This document shows, in pieces, positions 17,268 to 29,202 of a stretch of 64,000 bases of DNA (position 1 is the first letter of the stretch; every line of letters starts with the position of its first letter). The position numbers and the translations under genes were made by a program. The DNA is taken from assembly GCF_016598535.1 (NCBI RefSeq), contig NZ_CP066779.1, forward strand, positions 496,001 to 560,000, written 5' to 3'. The notes below the pieces were generated by a model that did not search any database, was not told the origin of the DNA, and was given only the letters and a program-made list of their open reading frames with translations. Origin of the DNA: Rhodococcus sp. P-2. Its GTDB lineage: Bacteria > Actinomycetota > Actinomycetes > Mycobacteriales > Mycobacteriaceae.

Positions 17268-19439
17268 GTGTCGCCTCTCATCGAAACTCCCGCCCCGACG
17301 CCCGGGTCTCCATTCCCACTCGGCGCCCACATCGTGGACTCCGGAACCCAGTTCGCGGTCCACGCACCAGCTGCGTCGAGCGTCCAGATCTGCCTGATCG
17401 ACCAGGACGGAAACGAAGATCGCGTCGAACTCCGGCAACACACGTACGGAATCTGGCACGGGATCATCGCCGGGATCGGCGCGGGGCAGCGGTACGGAAT
17501 TCGGGCGAGCGGCCCGTGGAATCCGCGTGCCGGACTGAGACTGAATCCACACAAGCTGCTCATCGATCCGTGGGCGCGCCGCATCGAAGGGGAACTCGGT
17601 GACCACCGCGCCCTCCTGTCGTACGCCGACGATCCTTTCGGCGACCCGTCGACGCTCGACTCGCTCGGCCACGTGCCGCTGTCCGTGGTGACTCCCGGCC
17701 TCGCTCCCGCCTCGGCCCGCCTCGAGACGCCGTGGGAGGAAAGCGTGATCTACGAACTGCATGTCGGCGCATACACCGCCGCTCATCCAGGAGTTCCCGC
17801 CGCCCACCGCGGAACGTACCTCGGCCTGACGGCACCGGCTGTGATCGATCACCTCGTCTCACTCGGCGTCACCGCCGTGGAACTGCTTCCCGTACAGGCG
17901 TTTCTGACCGAACACAGCGTCCGCGAGCGAGGGATGCGCAATCACTGGGGATACTCGACGGCGTCGTACTTCGCCCCACATCCCGGATACGCGGCGACTC
18001 CGGGCGGCGAAGTCACCGAGTTCCGGATCATGGTCGACGCACTCCACGCGGCAGGCATCGAGGTCATCCTCGACGTCGTCTACAACCACACCTGCGAGCA
18101 GAGCGTCGACGGAATCAGTGTCAGCTGGCGAGGTTTGGACGGCCCTGGCTACTACCTTCTCGACGGAAACGGCCGCGACATCGATCTGACCGGGTGCGGC
18201 AACACGGTCGACGCCTGCTCCCCCATCGCCGTCCGCATGATCACGGACAGCCTCCGTTACTGGGCCACCGAAATGGGTGTCGACGGCTTCCGATTCGATC
18301 TCGCGAGCGCGTTGGGTCGGCCGCGCGGCGGGGCCTTCGACCAGCGCGCGTCCATCCTGTCCGCCATCTCCTCCGATCCGGTCCTGACTCGGTGCAAGCT
18401 CATCGCCGAACCGTGGGATGCGACGGCCGACGGTTACCAGGTCGGAAACTTCGGACTCCAGTGGTCGGAATGGAACGATAAGTACCGCAGCACCATTCGC
18501 CAGTTCTGGAACGGCGGCTCCAGCGTTCGGAAGGTCGCGTCGCGCCTCGCCGGTTCCGAGGACATCTTTGCCGGCAGCGGCCGTCGCCCCTGGGCGTCGA
18601 TCAACTTCGTCACGGCGCACGACGGGTTCACCGCCGCCGATCTCGTGGCATACAACCACAAGCACAACGAGGCCAACGGTGAAGACAATCGTGACGGCGC
18701 CGATCACAACGATTCGTTCAACCACGGAATCGAAGGCCCGAGCACCGATCCCGAGATTCAGGACGCCAGGGCACGTCACGTACGGGCGCTACTGGCCACA
18801 CTCGTGCTGTCGACAGGCACACCGATGCTCACCGCCGGAGACGAGTTCGGCCACAGCCTGGGCGGAAACAACAACGCGTATTGTGTTCCCACACTTGCCT
18901 CCCCAACCGATTCGTGGGCACTGGACTGGGCGAGGGCCGATCAGTCGTTGGTGCAGTTCGTCTCCCGAGCGTTCGGGTTACGCCGAGCGGCACCGGCGCT
19001 GCGTCAGCCCGAATTCTTCGAAGGCAGAAGGAGACTGGAGCACCCGGACCTCGTCTGGTTCGACTATGCCGGCGTCGAGTTCGACGACACCGCATGGTAC
19101 GACGAGAGTCACCGAACGCTGCAGGCCTGGATCGACGGAGCCGACGTTCGGTCTCACACTCGGACCGGGCGCCCGCTCGGTGACGACAGTTGGCTCCTGA
19201 TTCTGCATTCCGGCGGACCGGTTCAGGTCACGGTCGGCACTCCGGAATGGTTCGACGGCACCTTGACTGCATCGTTCGATTCGGCGTCACCGACCGGCGA
19301 ACCTGCCTCCACGGCGGAAGTTCCCGTCGGCACCGAGATCTCGTTGACCGGACCCACGGTCTTGGCCTTACGTTCGGTGTCACGTCCGCCGGTAACCGCC
19401 GCAGTCATGGAATCCGGCAGCACCTTGATCAGGAATTGA
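17268..19439 (+). CDS. glgX: Glycogen debranching enzyme GlgX
   Basis: A GH13_11 isoamylase-type enzyme, 723 residues, that removes limit-dextrin branches from glycogen. An N-terminal CBM48 (FPLGAHIVDSGTQFAVHAPAAS) precedes the barrel: VIYELHVGAYT, EVILDVVYNHTCE, nucleophile in VDGFRFDLASALG (about D344), acid/base in KLIAEPWDA (about E380) and NFVTAHDGFT (about D451). A C-terminal beta-domain ends GPTVLALRSV, which is where the family normally stops; the last 19 residues lie within the stretch shared with the convergent YczE-type gene. GTG start, divergent from the ABC ATPase. It completes the alpha-glucan theme of the window. Confidence 0.95.
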   Translation: MSPLIETPAPTPGSPFPLGAHIVDSGTQFAVHAPAASSVQICLIDQDGNEDRVELRQHTYGIWHGIIAGIGAGQRYGIRASGPWNPRAGLRLNPHKLLIDPWARRIEGELGDHRALLSYADDPFGDPSTLDSLGHVPLSVVTPGLAPASARLETPWEESVIYELHVGAYTAAHPGVPAAHRGTYLGLTAPAVIDHLVSLGVTAVELLPVQAFLTEHSVRERGMRNHWGYSTASYFAPHPGYAATPGGEVTEFRIMVDALHAAGIEVILDVVYNHTCEQSVDGISVSWRGLDGPGYYLLDGNGRDIDLTGCGNTVDACSPIAVRMITDSLRYWATEMGVDGFRFDLASALGRPRGGAFDQRASILSAISSDPVLTRCKLIAEPWDATADGYQVGNFGLQWSEWNDKYRSTIRQFWNGGSSVRKVASRLAGSEDIFAGSGRRPWASINFVTAHDGFTAADLVAYNHKHNEANGEDNRDGADHNDSFNHGIEGPSTDPEIQDARARHVRALLATLVLSTGTPMLTAGDEFGHSLGGNNNAYCVPTLASPTDSWALDWARADQSLVQFVSRAFGLRRAAPALRQPEFFEGRRRLEHPDLVWFDYAGVEFDDTAWYDESHRTLQAWIDGADVRSHTRTGRPLGDDSWLLILHSGGPVQVTVGTPEWFDGTLTASFDSASPTGEPASTAEVPVGTEISLTGPTVLALRSVSRPPVTAAVMESGSTLIRN

Positions 19440-20017
19440 ATGGTCGGCCCGATCCCGAAGGCGTACAACACGGTTCCGACGCCAACGGTTCCACCGAGAA
19501 GCCATCCGGTAGCGAGGACCGCGATTTCGATGCTGGTACGCACGAGCCTGACCGACAAGCCGGTGCGCGCGACCAGTCCTGTCATCAACCCGTCGCGGGG
19601 ACCCGGCCCCATGCCTGCGCCGATGTAGAGAACGCTGGCCAGACCGTTGAGGAGGATGCCCGCGACCATGATCACGGCACGAACTGGCATGGAATCGAAG
19701 ACCGGCAAGAAGGCCAGTGAAGTATCCACCGAGATTGCAATGACAACGACATTCGCGACCGTGCCGAATCCTGGCCGCTGACGGATCGGAATCCAGAGCA
19801 GCAGTACCACCGCACCGGTAATGGCAGTGATCACACCGAAACTGAGCGAAACATGCTCGGCCACACCCTGATGAAACACATCCCAGGGGTCCAGTCCGAG
19901 GCCGGCAGTGATCATCATGGCCATCGAGAAGCCGTACAACCACAGACCGACGAACAGCGAGGCGAATCTCCGTATCAACACTCGACCATCTTGAAGGCCA
20001 CTGGACTGTTCATCCAT
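19223..20017 (-). CDS. YczE/YitT-family multipass membrane protein
   Basis: 264 residues from ATG 20017. Five to six hydrophobic segments fall between residues 12 and 195 (for example LFVGLWLYGFSMAMMITAGL, TAITGAVVLLLWIPI, VANVVVIAISVDTSLAFLP, AVIMVAGILLNGLASVLYI). The family motif GLGLDPWDVFHQGVA and the glycine-rich GAGMGPGPRDGLMTGL are present. The roughly 60-residue hydrophilic tail (DTERKAKTVGPVNE onward) is antisense to the conserved glgX 3' end, an overlap of 217 bases. Function is unknown; YczE relatives sit near sulfur or lipopeptide genes elsewhere, with no firm assignment. Confidence 0.8.
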   Translation of the reverse strand: MDEQSSGLQDGRVLIRRFASLFVGLWLYGFSMAMMITAGLGLDPWDVFHQGVAEHVSLSFGVITAITGAVVLLLWIPIRQRPGFGTVANVVVIAISVDTSLAFLPVFDSMPVRAVIMVAGILLNGLASVLYIGAGMGPGPRDGLMTGLVARTGLSVRLVRTSIEIAVLATGWLLGGTVGVGTVLYAFGIGPTIQFLIKVLPDSMTAAVTGGRDTERKAKTVGPVNEISVPTGTSAVEAGSPVGDAESNDAVKVPSNHSGVPTVT

Positions 20018-20055
20018 AGCCAAGTTGCCGACACTGGACTGGTCGGGTGAGGTCT

Positions 20056-22175
<2,120 letters not shown>

Positions 22176-22192
22176 TCAGTGTGTTACTTCGC

Positions 22193-23983
22193 TCAGGAGC
22201 GGCTGTCGGTGCCGGGGTCGCCTTCGTCCCCGACTGTCAGCGGCTCGTGACGAGCATCTTCGAGCACGGTGCTGGCGTTCTTCCCGCCGTGACCGGGGCC
22301 GACGTGCGCTTCTGCGCGCATCCGCTCCACCATGTGCGGGTAGTGCAGCTCGAACGCCGGACGCTCGCTACGGATGCGCGGCAACTCGGTGAAGTTGTGA
22401 CGCGGCGGCGGGCAGGTGGTCGCCCACTCCAGCGAGTTTCCGTAACCCCACGGATCGTCGACGGTGACCACTTCGCCGTAGCGGTAACTCTTGAAGACGT
22501 TCCAGATGAACGGCAGCGTCGAGGCACCGAGTACGAAGGCGAAGATCGTGGACACCGAGTTCAGAACCGTGAATCCGTCCGAGGGCAGGTAGTCGGCGTA
22601 CCGACGCGGCATACCTTCGGCACCGAGCCAGTGCTGAACGAGGAACGTGCCGTGGAAACCGACGAACGTGGTCCAGAAGTGCCACTTGCCGAGGCGCTCG
22701 TCCATCATGCGACCGGTCATCTTCGGGAACCAGAAGTAGATACCGGCGTAGGTGGCGAACACGACCGTACCGAAGACCACGTAGTGGAAGTGGGCGACGA
22801 CGAAGTAGCTGTCGGTGACGTGGAAGTCGAGCGGCGGGCTCGCGAGGATGACACCCGACAGACCACCGAAGAGGAAGGTGATCAGGAAGCCGATCGAGAA
22901 CAGCATCGGCGATTCGAAGGTCAATTGCCCCTTCCACATCGTTCCGATCCAGTTGAAGATCTTCACGCCCGTCGGCACGGCGATCAGGAACGTCATGAAC
23001 GAGAAGTACGGCAGGAGGACAGCGCCGGTTGCGTACATGTGGTGAGCCCACACAGCGATCGAGAGAGCGGCAATGGCCAACGTTGCGTACACCAGACCGC
23101 TGTAGCCGAAGATCGGCTTACGGCTGAAGACCGGGAAGATCTCCGAGACGATGCCGAAGAACGGCAGCGCGATGATGTACACCTCGGGGTGACCGAAGAA
23201 CCAGAACAGGTGCTGCCACAGGAGCACACCGCCCGTTGCCGGGTCGAAGATGTGTCCACCGAGATGGCGGTCGACGAACAGGCCCATGAATGCAGCGGTC
23301 AGCAGCGGGAACGCCAGCAGGATCAGGATGCTGGTGATGAAGATGTTCCAGGTGAAGATCGGCATGCGGAACATGGTCATACCGGGTGCGCGCAGGCAGA
23401 TCACGGTGGTGACCATGTTGACGCCACCGAGGATGGTGCCGAGGCCGGCGACAGCCAGACCCAAGACCCACAGGTCGGCGCCGACGCCGGGGCTGTGCAG
23501 CGCGCTGGTCAGCGGCGTGTATGCCGTCCAACCGAAGTCTGCTGCGCCACCGGGCGTGACGAATCCGGCCGTCGTGATGATCGCGCCGAACAGGTACAGC
23601 CAGTAGCTGAACGCGTTCAGACGCGGGAACGCGACGTCGGGTGCACCGATCTGGAGCGGAAGAATGTAGTTCGCGAAACCGAAGACGATCGGGGTCGCGT
23701 ACAGCAGCAGCATGATCGTGCCGTGCATGGTGAACAGCTGGTTGAACTGTTCGTTGGAAAGGAACTGCATACCGGGTACAGCAAGTTCGGCACGCATCAT
23801 CAGTGCCATGAGGCCACCGATGAGGAAGAAGGCGATGGAAGTCGCCAAGTACATGATTCCGAGCACCTTGGGATCGGTGGTCGTGATCATCTTGAAAATG
23901 AATGAGCCCTTGGGTCCCTGCCGCGGCGGGTAAGGCCTGGCCGGCGCTATCGTGGGGACTGGCTGGGGCGCTACGGCAGTCAC
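22193..23983 (-). CDS. ctaD: Cytochrome c oxidase (aa3) subunit I
   Basis: The haem-copper oxidase catalytic subunit of the respiratory chain, 596 residues with about 12 membrane helices. The start is the GTG at 23983, behind an excellent ribosome site AGGAGGATCA; a frame continues to 24172 without family similarity. The low-spin haem ligand lies in [12 protein letters not shown], the CuB/Tyr cross-link region in [15 protein letters not shown], the further CuB histidines in [11 protein letters not shown], and the distal haem ligands in [12 protein letters not shown]. It matches Rv3043c. The gene is monocistronic, ends at a hairpin, and is divergent from the siderophore-binding protein gene. 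Confidence 0.96.
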   Translation of the reverse strand: MTAVAPQPVPTIAPARPYPPRQGPKGSFIFKMITTTDPKVLGIMYLATSIAFFLIGGLMALMMRAELAVPGMQFLSNEQFNQLFTMHGTIMLLLYATPIVFGFANYILPLQIGAPDVAFPRLNAFSYWLYLFGAIITTAGFVTPGGAADFGWTAYTPLTSALHSPGVGADLWVLGLAVAGLGTILGGVNMVTTVICLRAPGMTMFRMPIFTWNIFITSILILLAFPLLTAAFMGLFVDRHLGGHIFDPATGGVLLWQHLFWFFGHPEVYIIALPFFGIVSEIFPVFSRKPIFGYSGLVYATLAIAALSIAVWAHHMYATGAVLLPYFSFMTFLIAVPTGVKIFNWIGTMWKGQLTFESPMLFSIGFLITFLFGGLSGVILASPPLDFHVTDSYFVVAHFHYVVFGTVVFATYAGIYFWFPKMTGRMMDERLGKWHFWTTFVGFHGTFLVQHWLGAEGMPRRYADYLPSDGFTVLNSVSTIFAFVLGASTLPFIWNVFKSYRYGEVVTVDDPWGYGNSLEWATTCPPPRHNFTELPRIRSERPAFELHYPHMVERMRAEAHVGPGHGGKNASTVLEDARHEPLTVGDEGDPGTDSRS

Positions 23984-24333
23984 TGATCCTCCTGAATGTG
24001 CCTTTGGTCGCTCCGCAGACTCCGTCAAAGAGCCCTTGGTTGCGCCCGCAGGGTCCGTCGCCCGGGCTGCGGACAACGGCTTCTGGCTTGCGCTCATCGA
24101 ATCGTAGACCGTGACTCCGAGGCACCGCGACCCGGTCCTACTCTGCGTCGTACTCGAGCATCCGTTTTTCACGGCACCGAACGAACGACCTGCGGTTTAT
24201 GTTCCCTCGGGAGTCCGAACCCACTTCCGAATCGGCGTGTCGTGCCCGTCGAAGAATTCGGCCGGTGTCCGTTTTCGGCCAACTCCTCCACTGATAAGGT
24301 CACCCTCGCCTAACTCATCTCAGGAGTCAATCA
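23984..24333. other. Intergenic promoter region between ctaD and the FecB-like gene
   Basis: 350 bases without a supported gene. It must hold the ctaD promoter (minus strand) and the siderophore-binding protein promoter (plus strand). Apart from the ctaD ribosome site and the possible iron box at 24295-24313, no strong repeat or hairpin was seen. A weak open frame that extends ctaD through this region lacks similarity to the family. Confidence 0.5.
24295..24313 (+). promoter_or_regulatory. Possible DtxR/IdeR iron box
   Basis: TAAGGTCACCCTCGCCTAA ends 20 bases before the start codon of the first siderophore-binding protein. It matches the IdeR/DtxR consensus TTAGGTTAGGCTAACCTAA at 13 of 19 positions, including the outer AGG and CCTAA. 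The fit is moderate, but the position and the gene type make iron repression plausible. Confidence 0.45.
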
Positions 24334-25329
24334 GTGAAATTCTTTCCCCGCCGGGCCGCGATGGTAGCGGTCGCAGCCTCGATCGCCTTGGTCGTTCCAG
24401 CCTGCTCGAGTAACGACGAGCCCGCTGCAGCCACCACCTCGACCGAGTCGGGCGCATTCCCCCGCACTGTCGAGCACTTCCGTGGAAGCACCGAAATCCC
24501 GGCCGCACCCCAGCGGATCGTCGCGCTCGACAACAGCTTCACCGACGCCGTCCTCCTCCTCGAATCCCCGCTCGTCGGCTACGTCGACTACCGCGAGCCC
24601 GGTCTGCCCGACTACCTCGGATCCTCCAGGGACGAATTCGCCGCGGACGCCGTTTCGGTCGGCACTGTCAGCAGCGCGAGCCTCGAGAAGATCGCCGCAC
24701 TGCAGCCGGACCTCATCATCTCCGCCGAGGTCCGTGACGGGAAGAACTACGACCAACTGTCCGCGATCGCGCCCACTGTCTTCACCCAGACGACCGGTCC
24801 GACGTGGAAGGACAACATCCGCCTGGTCGGTGAAGCGTTGGGCAAGGAATCGCTGGCCGAGGCGAAAATCACCGAATACGAAACTCGAGCGACTGCAGTC
24901 GGCAAGGAAATCAACGAGAAGGCGAACAACCCGGTCATCTCGGTGGTCCGATTCGCCGGTGAACCGACGGCTCGCCTCTACCGCACCACTTCGTTCAGCG
25001 GCATCGTCCTTCAGGACGCCGGATTGAAGCGCCCGGACAACCAGGGGCCCGACCCCGCCGATGCCGGCAACATCATGATGAAGATCAGCCCCGAACTGAT
25101 CAACGAAGCCGACGCGGACGTCATCTTCATCAGCACCTGGCAGGACGCCGAGGGCAAGAGCGCCGAAGCTGCGAAGCCGTTCCTCGAGAGCCCGCTGTGG
25201 CAGACCCTTCGAGGACGCAAGGTCGACGTGGACGATTCACGGTGGATGTCGCCGGTCAGCATCCAGGGCGCCCACATGATCCTCGACGACCTCTCGGACA
25301 CGTTCGAGGTGGACAAGCAGAACAGCTGA
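24334..25329 (+). CDS. fecB: Iron-siderophore substrate-binding lipoprotein (FecB-like)
   Basis: 331 residues from GTG 24334. The signal peptide KFFPRRAAMVAVAASIALVVPAC ends in the lipobox VPAC. The periplasmic-binding-protein fold follows, with QRIVALDNSFTDAVLLLE, EKIAALQPDLIISAEVRD and a C-terminal PVSIQGAHMILDDL, typical of class III (BtuF/FecB/FhuD) binding proteins. It is the counterpart of Rv3044. No permease or ATPase genes follow, so it must use a transporter coded elsewhere. A possible iron box precedes it, and a second homologue follows 50 bases later in the same direction. Confidence 0.9.
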   Translation: MKFFPRRAAMVAVAASIALVVPACSSNDEPAAATTSTESGAFPRTVEHFRGSTEIPAAPQRIVALDNSFTDAVLLLESPLVGYVDYREPGLPDYLGSSRDEFAADAVSVGTVSSASLEKIAALQPDLIISAEVRDGKNYDQLSAIAPTVFTQTTGPTWKDNIRLVGEALGKESLAEAKITEYETRATAVGKEINEKANNPVISVVRFAGEPTARLYRTTSFSGIVLQDAGLKRPDNQGPDPADAGNIMMKISPELINEADADVIFISTWQDAEGKSAEAAKPFLESPLWQTLRGRKVDVDDSRWMSPVSIQGAHMILDDLSDTFEVDKQNS

Positions 25330-25379
25330 GTCGAACGGCTAACCTGAACGGCGCCCGCTCACACAGGAAGCCGTCGACT

Positions 25380-26492
25380 TTGTCTGTTCTCTCACGCACG
25401 TCCGTTCTCTCGCGCACGTCTGTTCTCTCACGCACGATCGCCCGCACGTCCGTTCGTCGTGTCTCGATCCTGGGGATCGCCGCCACGATGCTCGTCCTCG
25501 GCGGTTGCTCGTCCGACTCGTCGGACGACCCCGCGAGCACCATCGTCCGGACCACTACGTCGATCGCCGGTGCCGGCGTGATGGGCATAGAACGCGACAC
25601 CGCCACCGCGTGCCCGACGCCGACGCAGGCCGACCCGGGTGCCGGCCCGGAGGTGAAGCGTCGAGTCGTACACACTGCGGGCGAAACAGAGGTTCCTTCC
25701 GACCCCCAACGGATCGTGGTCCTCGACAGCGTCTCGATGGACGCCGTGTGCGCCCTCGGTCTGTGGGAGCGGGTAGTCGGCGCCGCAACCGGCGGCGACT
25801 CGCCTCAACCGTCGTACCTCGGTTTCGGTATCTCGGAGATTCCGAGCGTCGGCCCCGTAAGCGCACCCGACGTCAACGCCGTGAAGGCCGCCGCGCCGGA
25901 CTTGATCCTCGGGTCCAGTCCGGCGTCCGACGGTGTGTACGGGCAACTCGACGCCATCGCCCCAACCGTGTTCGCCGGTTCCGATCCCGTGTTCTGGAAA
26001 GCGCAGTTCGCGCTCGCCGGCCAGGCGCTGGGCCGTTCGTCCGCAGCTGCGACGGAGCTCGACCGCTACCAGCAGGACGTCGTGCAACTCGGCGACGCAT
26101 TGAATGCCTCGCAGACGCAGGCATCAGTGGTTCGGTTCGGTTCGAAGGACCTGCAGATCGAGGGACCCGCATCCTTCGCCGGACAGATCCTCAGTGACGT
26201 CGGCGTCCGGCGCCCACCGGCGCAGCGATTGACCGATGCGACCACAGCACCGATTCCGGCCGACGATCTCAGCGCCGCCGAAGGTGACTTGATCTACGTA
26301 CTCTTCGACGGGCCGAACGGTCGGACCTACGGCACCGAGATTATGAAGAGCGACCAGTGGCAGGACCTCGCCGCTGCCACCGACCGGCGTGTGTTCGTCG
26401 CTGAAGACGACATCTGGAACGGAAACGGGATGACTGCCGCCCGGGCCGTACTGGCGGACTTGAAGGGAACCTTGAACGGATATGCGAGCTGA
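25380..26492 (+). CDS. Second siderophore-binding lipoprotein, with repeat-bearing signal region
   Basis: About 370 residues from a TTG at 25380, chosen for CAGGAAG 8 bases upstream; the open frame reaches back to 25197 inside the preceding gene. The signal region holds SVLSRT three times, then RRVSILGIAATMLVLGGC with lipobox LGGC. The mature part is class III binding-protein-like (QRIVVLDSVSMDAVCALGLW, KAAAPDLILGSSPASD, YGQLDAIAPTVFAG, EDDIWNGNGMTAARAVLADL). It is a diverged paralogue of the upstream FecB-like protein, probably co-transcribed. The ligand may differ, since overall similarity by eye is modest. Confidence 0.85.
   Translation: MSVLSRTSVLSRTSVLSRTIARTSVRRVSILGIAATMLVLGGCSSDSSDDPASTIVRTTTSIAGAGVMGIERDTATACPTPTQADPGAGPEVKRRVVHTAGETEVPSDPQRIVVLDSVSMDAVCALGLWERVVGAATGGDSPQPSYLGFGISEIPSVGPVSAPDVNAVKAAAPDLILGSSPASDGVYGQLDAIAPTVFAGSDPVFWKAQFALAGQALGRSSAAATELDRYQQDVVQLGDALNASQTQASVVRFGSKDLQIEGPASFAGQILSDVGVRRPPAQRLTDATTAPIPADDLSAAEGDLIYVLFDGPNGRTYGTEIMKSDQWQDLAAATDRRVFVAEDDIWNGNGMTAARAVLADLKGTLNGYAS
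25383..25436. repeat. Three 18-base tandem repeats in the signal-peptide region
   Basis: Three in-frame units of the pattern TCTGTTCTCTCACGCACG, at 25383-25400, 25401-25418 and 25419-25436, with two substitutions in the middle copy. They encode SVLSRT three times immediately after the proposed TTG start. Confidence 0.85.
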
Positions 26493-26558
26493 CCGGAACG
26501 AACGACTACTCCCACCTTCGAGGTGGCTCGCCGCAACTGTGATGTTCGGGTTCTGATC

Positions 26559-27032
26559 ATGCCGATTCCCGAATTCATTGTCGCACTGCGCGAGAAGGTC
26601 GGTCATGCGCCGCTCTGGCTGTCCGGAGTGAGCGTCGTGATCCGCGACGACAACGGCCGGGTCTTGCTCACCCGCCGCGCCGACAACGGTCAGTGGGCCG
26701 TTGTGTCCGGCGTTCTCGAGCCTGGCGAGGAGCCGTCGTCGGCGGCGGTGCGCGAGGCGAAGGAAGAAACCGGCGTCGACGCCGAATTGATTCGGATCAC
26801 GAGTGTCGATGTCACAGAGCCCATTACGTACCCCAACGGTGATGTGACTCAGTACCTCGACGTGTGCTTCCTGGCCAGGTGGACCGGCGGAGATGCACAC
26901 GTGGCGGACGACGAAAACCTCGAGGTCGCGTGGTTCGCGCCGAGCGAACTGCCGTCGGACATGACGGAAACCTCGCGTCTGCGCCTCGCAAAAGCGTTGC
27001 TGGACAAGCCGGAAGCGTGGTTTCAGCGCTAG
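26559..27032 (+). CDS. Nudix hydrolase (MutT-like)
   Basis: 157 residues from ATG 26559 (MPIPEFIVALREKVGH). The full Nudix box is present: GVLEPGEEPSSAAVREAKEETG, with its glycine, REx2EE and GV. WLSGVSVVIRDDNGRVLLTRRADNGQWAVVSG is the standard N-terminal strand set, and the C-terminal EVAWFAPSELP is typical of ADP-ribose/NADH-type small Nudix proteins. Substrate is not assignable. It is separated by 66 bases from the siderophore-binding gene and ends before a hairpin shared with convergent nrdF2. A longer frame starting at 26523 is less family-like. Confidence 0.88.
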   Translation: MPIPEFIVALREKVGHAPLWLSGVSVVIRDDNGRVLLTRRADNGQWAVVSGVLEPGEEPSSAAVREAKEETGVDAELIRITSVDVTEPITYPNGDVTQYLDVCFLARWTGGDAHVADDENLEVAWFAPSELPSDMTETSRLRLAKALLDKPEAWFQR

Positions 27033-27047
27033 TCCACTCCCCCGTAC

Positions 27048-27095
27048 ATGACCGAAGCCCGATTCCTACCTGTGCAGGAGTCGGGCTTCGGCATG
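27048..27095 (+). terminator. Bidirectional hairpin terminator between Nudix gene and nrdF2
   Basis: Arms CCGAAGCCCGATTCC (27052-27066) and GGAGTCGGGCTTCGG (27077-27091) pair with one G-U, and flanking CATG/CATG extends the stem. It stands 15-60 bases downstream of the Nudix stop and about 40 bases after the nrdF2 stop on the other strand. Confidence 0.7.
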
Positions 27096-27107
27096 TAAAG
27101 GCGGGTC

Positions 27108-28111
<1,004 letters not shown>

Positions 28112-28149
28112 CTAGCGAGAGAGATACTGCCGAATGTTGGCTTGCCTGA

Positions 28150-28165
28150 ACACTACCCGTTGTGT
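28150..28165 (-). promoter_or_regulatory. NrdR box 1 upstream of nrdF2
   Basis: ACACTACCCGTTGTGT, a 16-base near-palindrome matching the NrdR consensus ACACWATATATWGTGT at 12 of 16 positions, with both outer ACAC/GTGT arms intact. It lies 48 bases upstream of the nrdF2 start and 32 bases from box 2. Confidence 0.8.
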
Positions 28166-28181
28166 CGGGTCCGCGATGCCA

Positions 28182-28197
28182 ACACAACAACATGTGT
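28182..28197 (-). promoter_or_regulatory. NrdR box 2 upstream of nrdF2
   Basis: ACACAACAACATGTGT matches the NrdR consensus at 12 of 16 positions, with intact ACAC and GTGT. The start-to-start spacing to box 1 is 32 bases, about three helical turns, the arrangement known for cooperative NrdR binding. Confidence 0.8.
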
Positions 28198-28227
28198 CGC
28201 ACGCGCCCCTCCACGAGTAGAAGAAAT

Positions 28228-28248
28228 GTGATATCAATTAAATATCAC
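28228..28248 (+). promoter_or_regulatory. Inverted-repeat operator before the SPFH gene
   Basis: GTGATAT (28228-28234) and ATATCAC (28242-28248) form perfect 7-base arms around an AT-only-rich 7-base centre (CAATTAA). It ends 24 bases upstream of the ATG at 28273, where it would overlap the promoter. The adjacent ribbon-helix-helix protein is a candidate ligand, which would make the pair autoregulated; this is inference. Confidence 0.6.
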
Positions 28249-28272
28249 TTACCGATGGAAAGCGAGTCTCGC

Positions 28273-29190
28273 ATGACCAGCACACCCACCGTGGCCGAGA
28301 AACCGACCGGTGTCGCCACCACAACGATCGCCGAACGCCCAGGCTGGGACCTGTCCGGGAGCTGGATGCTCCTCGGCGGCGTACTTCTCTTCCTGGCCGG
28401 AATCGCACTGTCCGTCGTTGGCGGAGTTCTGGGACTCTTCGCCCTGATTCCGGTCGGAGTGGTGCTGTTCATCGCGTCACTCCCGCTACTGATGGGTCTG
28501 ACCTTGGTGCAACCGAATCAAGCCCGAGTTCTGCAACTCCTGGGAAGCTCGTACAGCGGCACCCTGCGCACGCCGGGACTGCGGTGGACAAATCCGCTGA
28601 CTGTCCGTCGATCGATCTCGACGCGTATCCGAAACCACGAGACCGGTCAGGCGAAGGTGAACGACGCCGACGGCAATCCCATCGAGATCTCGGCGGTGGT
28701 CGTCTGGCAGGTGGCCGACACAGCGCTCGCCTCGTTCCAGGTGGACGACTACGAGGAGTTCGTCTCCGTACAGACCGAGGCGGCCGTCCGCCATATCGCC
28801 GGCAGCTATCCGTACGACGCCGAAGGCCGAGTCTCGTTGCGCGAGAACGCCGATATCATCACGACCACCTTGTCGGAGGAGGTTCACGCCCGCGTACGAG
28901 CGGCGGGTGTCGAAGTGATCGAGACGCGCATCAACCGGCTCTCGTATGCACCGGAGATCGCCAGCGCAATGCTTCGGCGCCAGCAGGCGGGCGCTGTCAT
29001 CGCCGCCCGTCAGCAGATCGTCGAAGGTGCGGTGTCCATGGTCGACATGGCACTCAAGCAGCTCGAGGAAAAGCACGTCGTCGAACTCGACGAGGAACGC
29101 AAGGCGACGATGATCAGTAACCTTCTGGTCGTGCTGTGCGGCGACCGCGACGCACAACCGGTGCTGAACACCGGTTCGCTCTACCAGTAA
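28273..29190 (+). CDS. SPFH/band 7 domain membrane protein
   Basis: 305 residues from ATG 28273, behind GGAAAG. An ATG at 28255 would sit almost on the operator and lacks a ribosome site. Two hydrophobic segments lie at about 31-52 ([22 protein letters not shown]) and 55-72. The SPFH domain follows ([46 protein letters not shown]), with a coiled-coil region near [24 protein letters not shown] proteins form ring-like membrane assemblies or organise microdomains. The next gene, 12 bases on, encodes a small ribbon-helix-helix protein, and the pair forms one operon. The specific role is unknown. Confidence 0.85.
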   Translation: MTSTPTVAEKPTGVATTTIAERPGWDLSGSWMLLGGVLLFLAGIALSVVGGVLGLFALIPVGVVLFIASLPLLMGLTLVQPNQARVLQLLGSSYSGTLRTPGLRWTNPLTVRRSISTRIRNHETGQAKVNDADGNPIEISAVVVWQVADTALASFQVDDYEEFVSVQTEAAVRHIAGSYPYDAEGRVSLRENADIITTTLSEEVHARVRAAGVEVIETRINRLSYAPEIASAMLRRQQAGAVIAARQQIVEGAVSMVDMALKQLEEKHVVELDEERKATMISNLLVVLCGDRDAQPVLNTGSLYQ

Positions 29191-29202
29191 AGGAAAGGCC
29201 AC

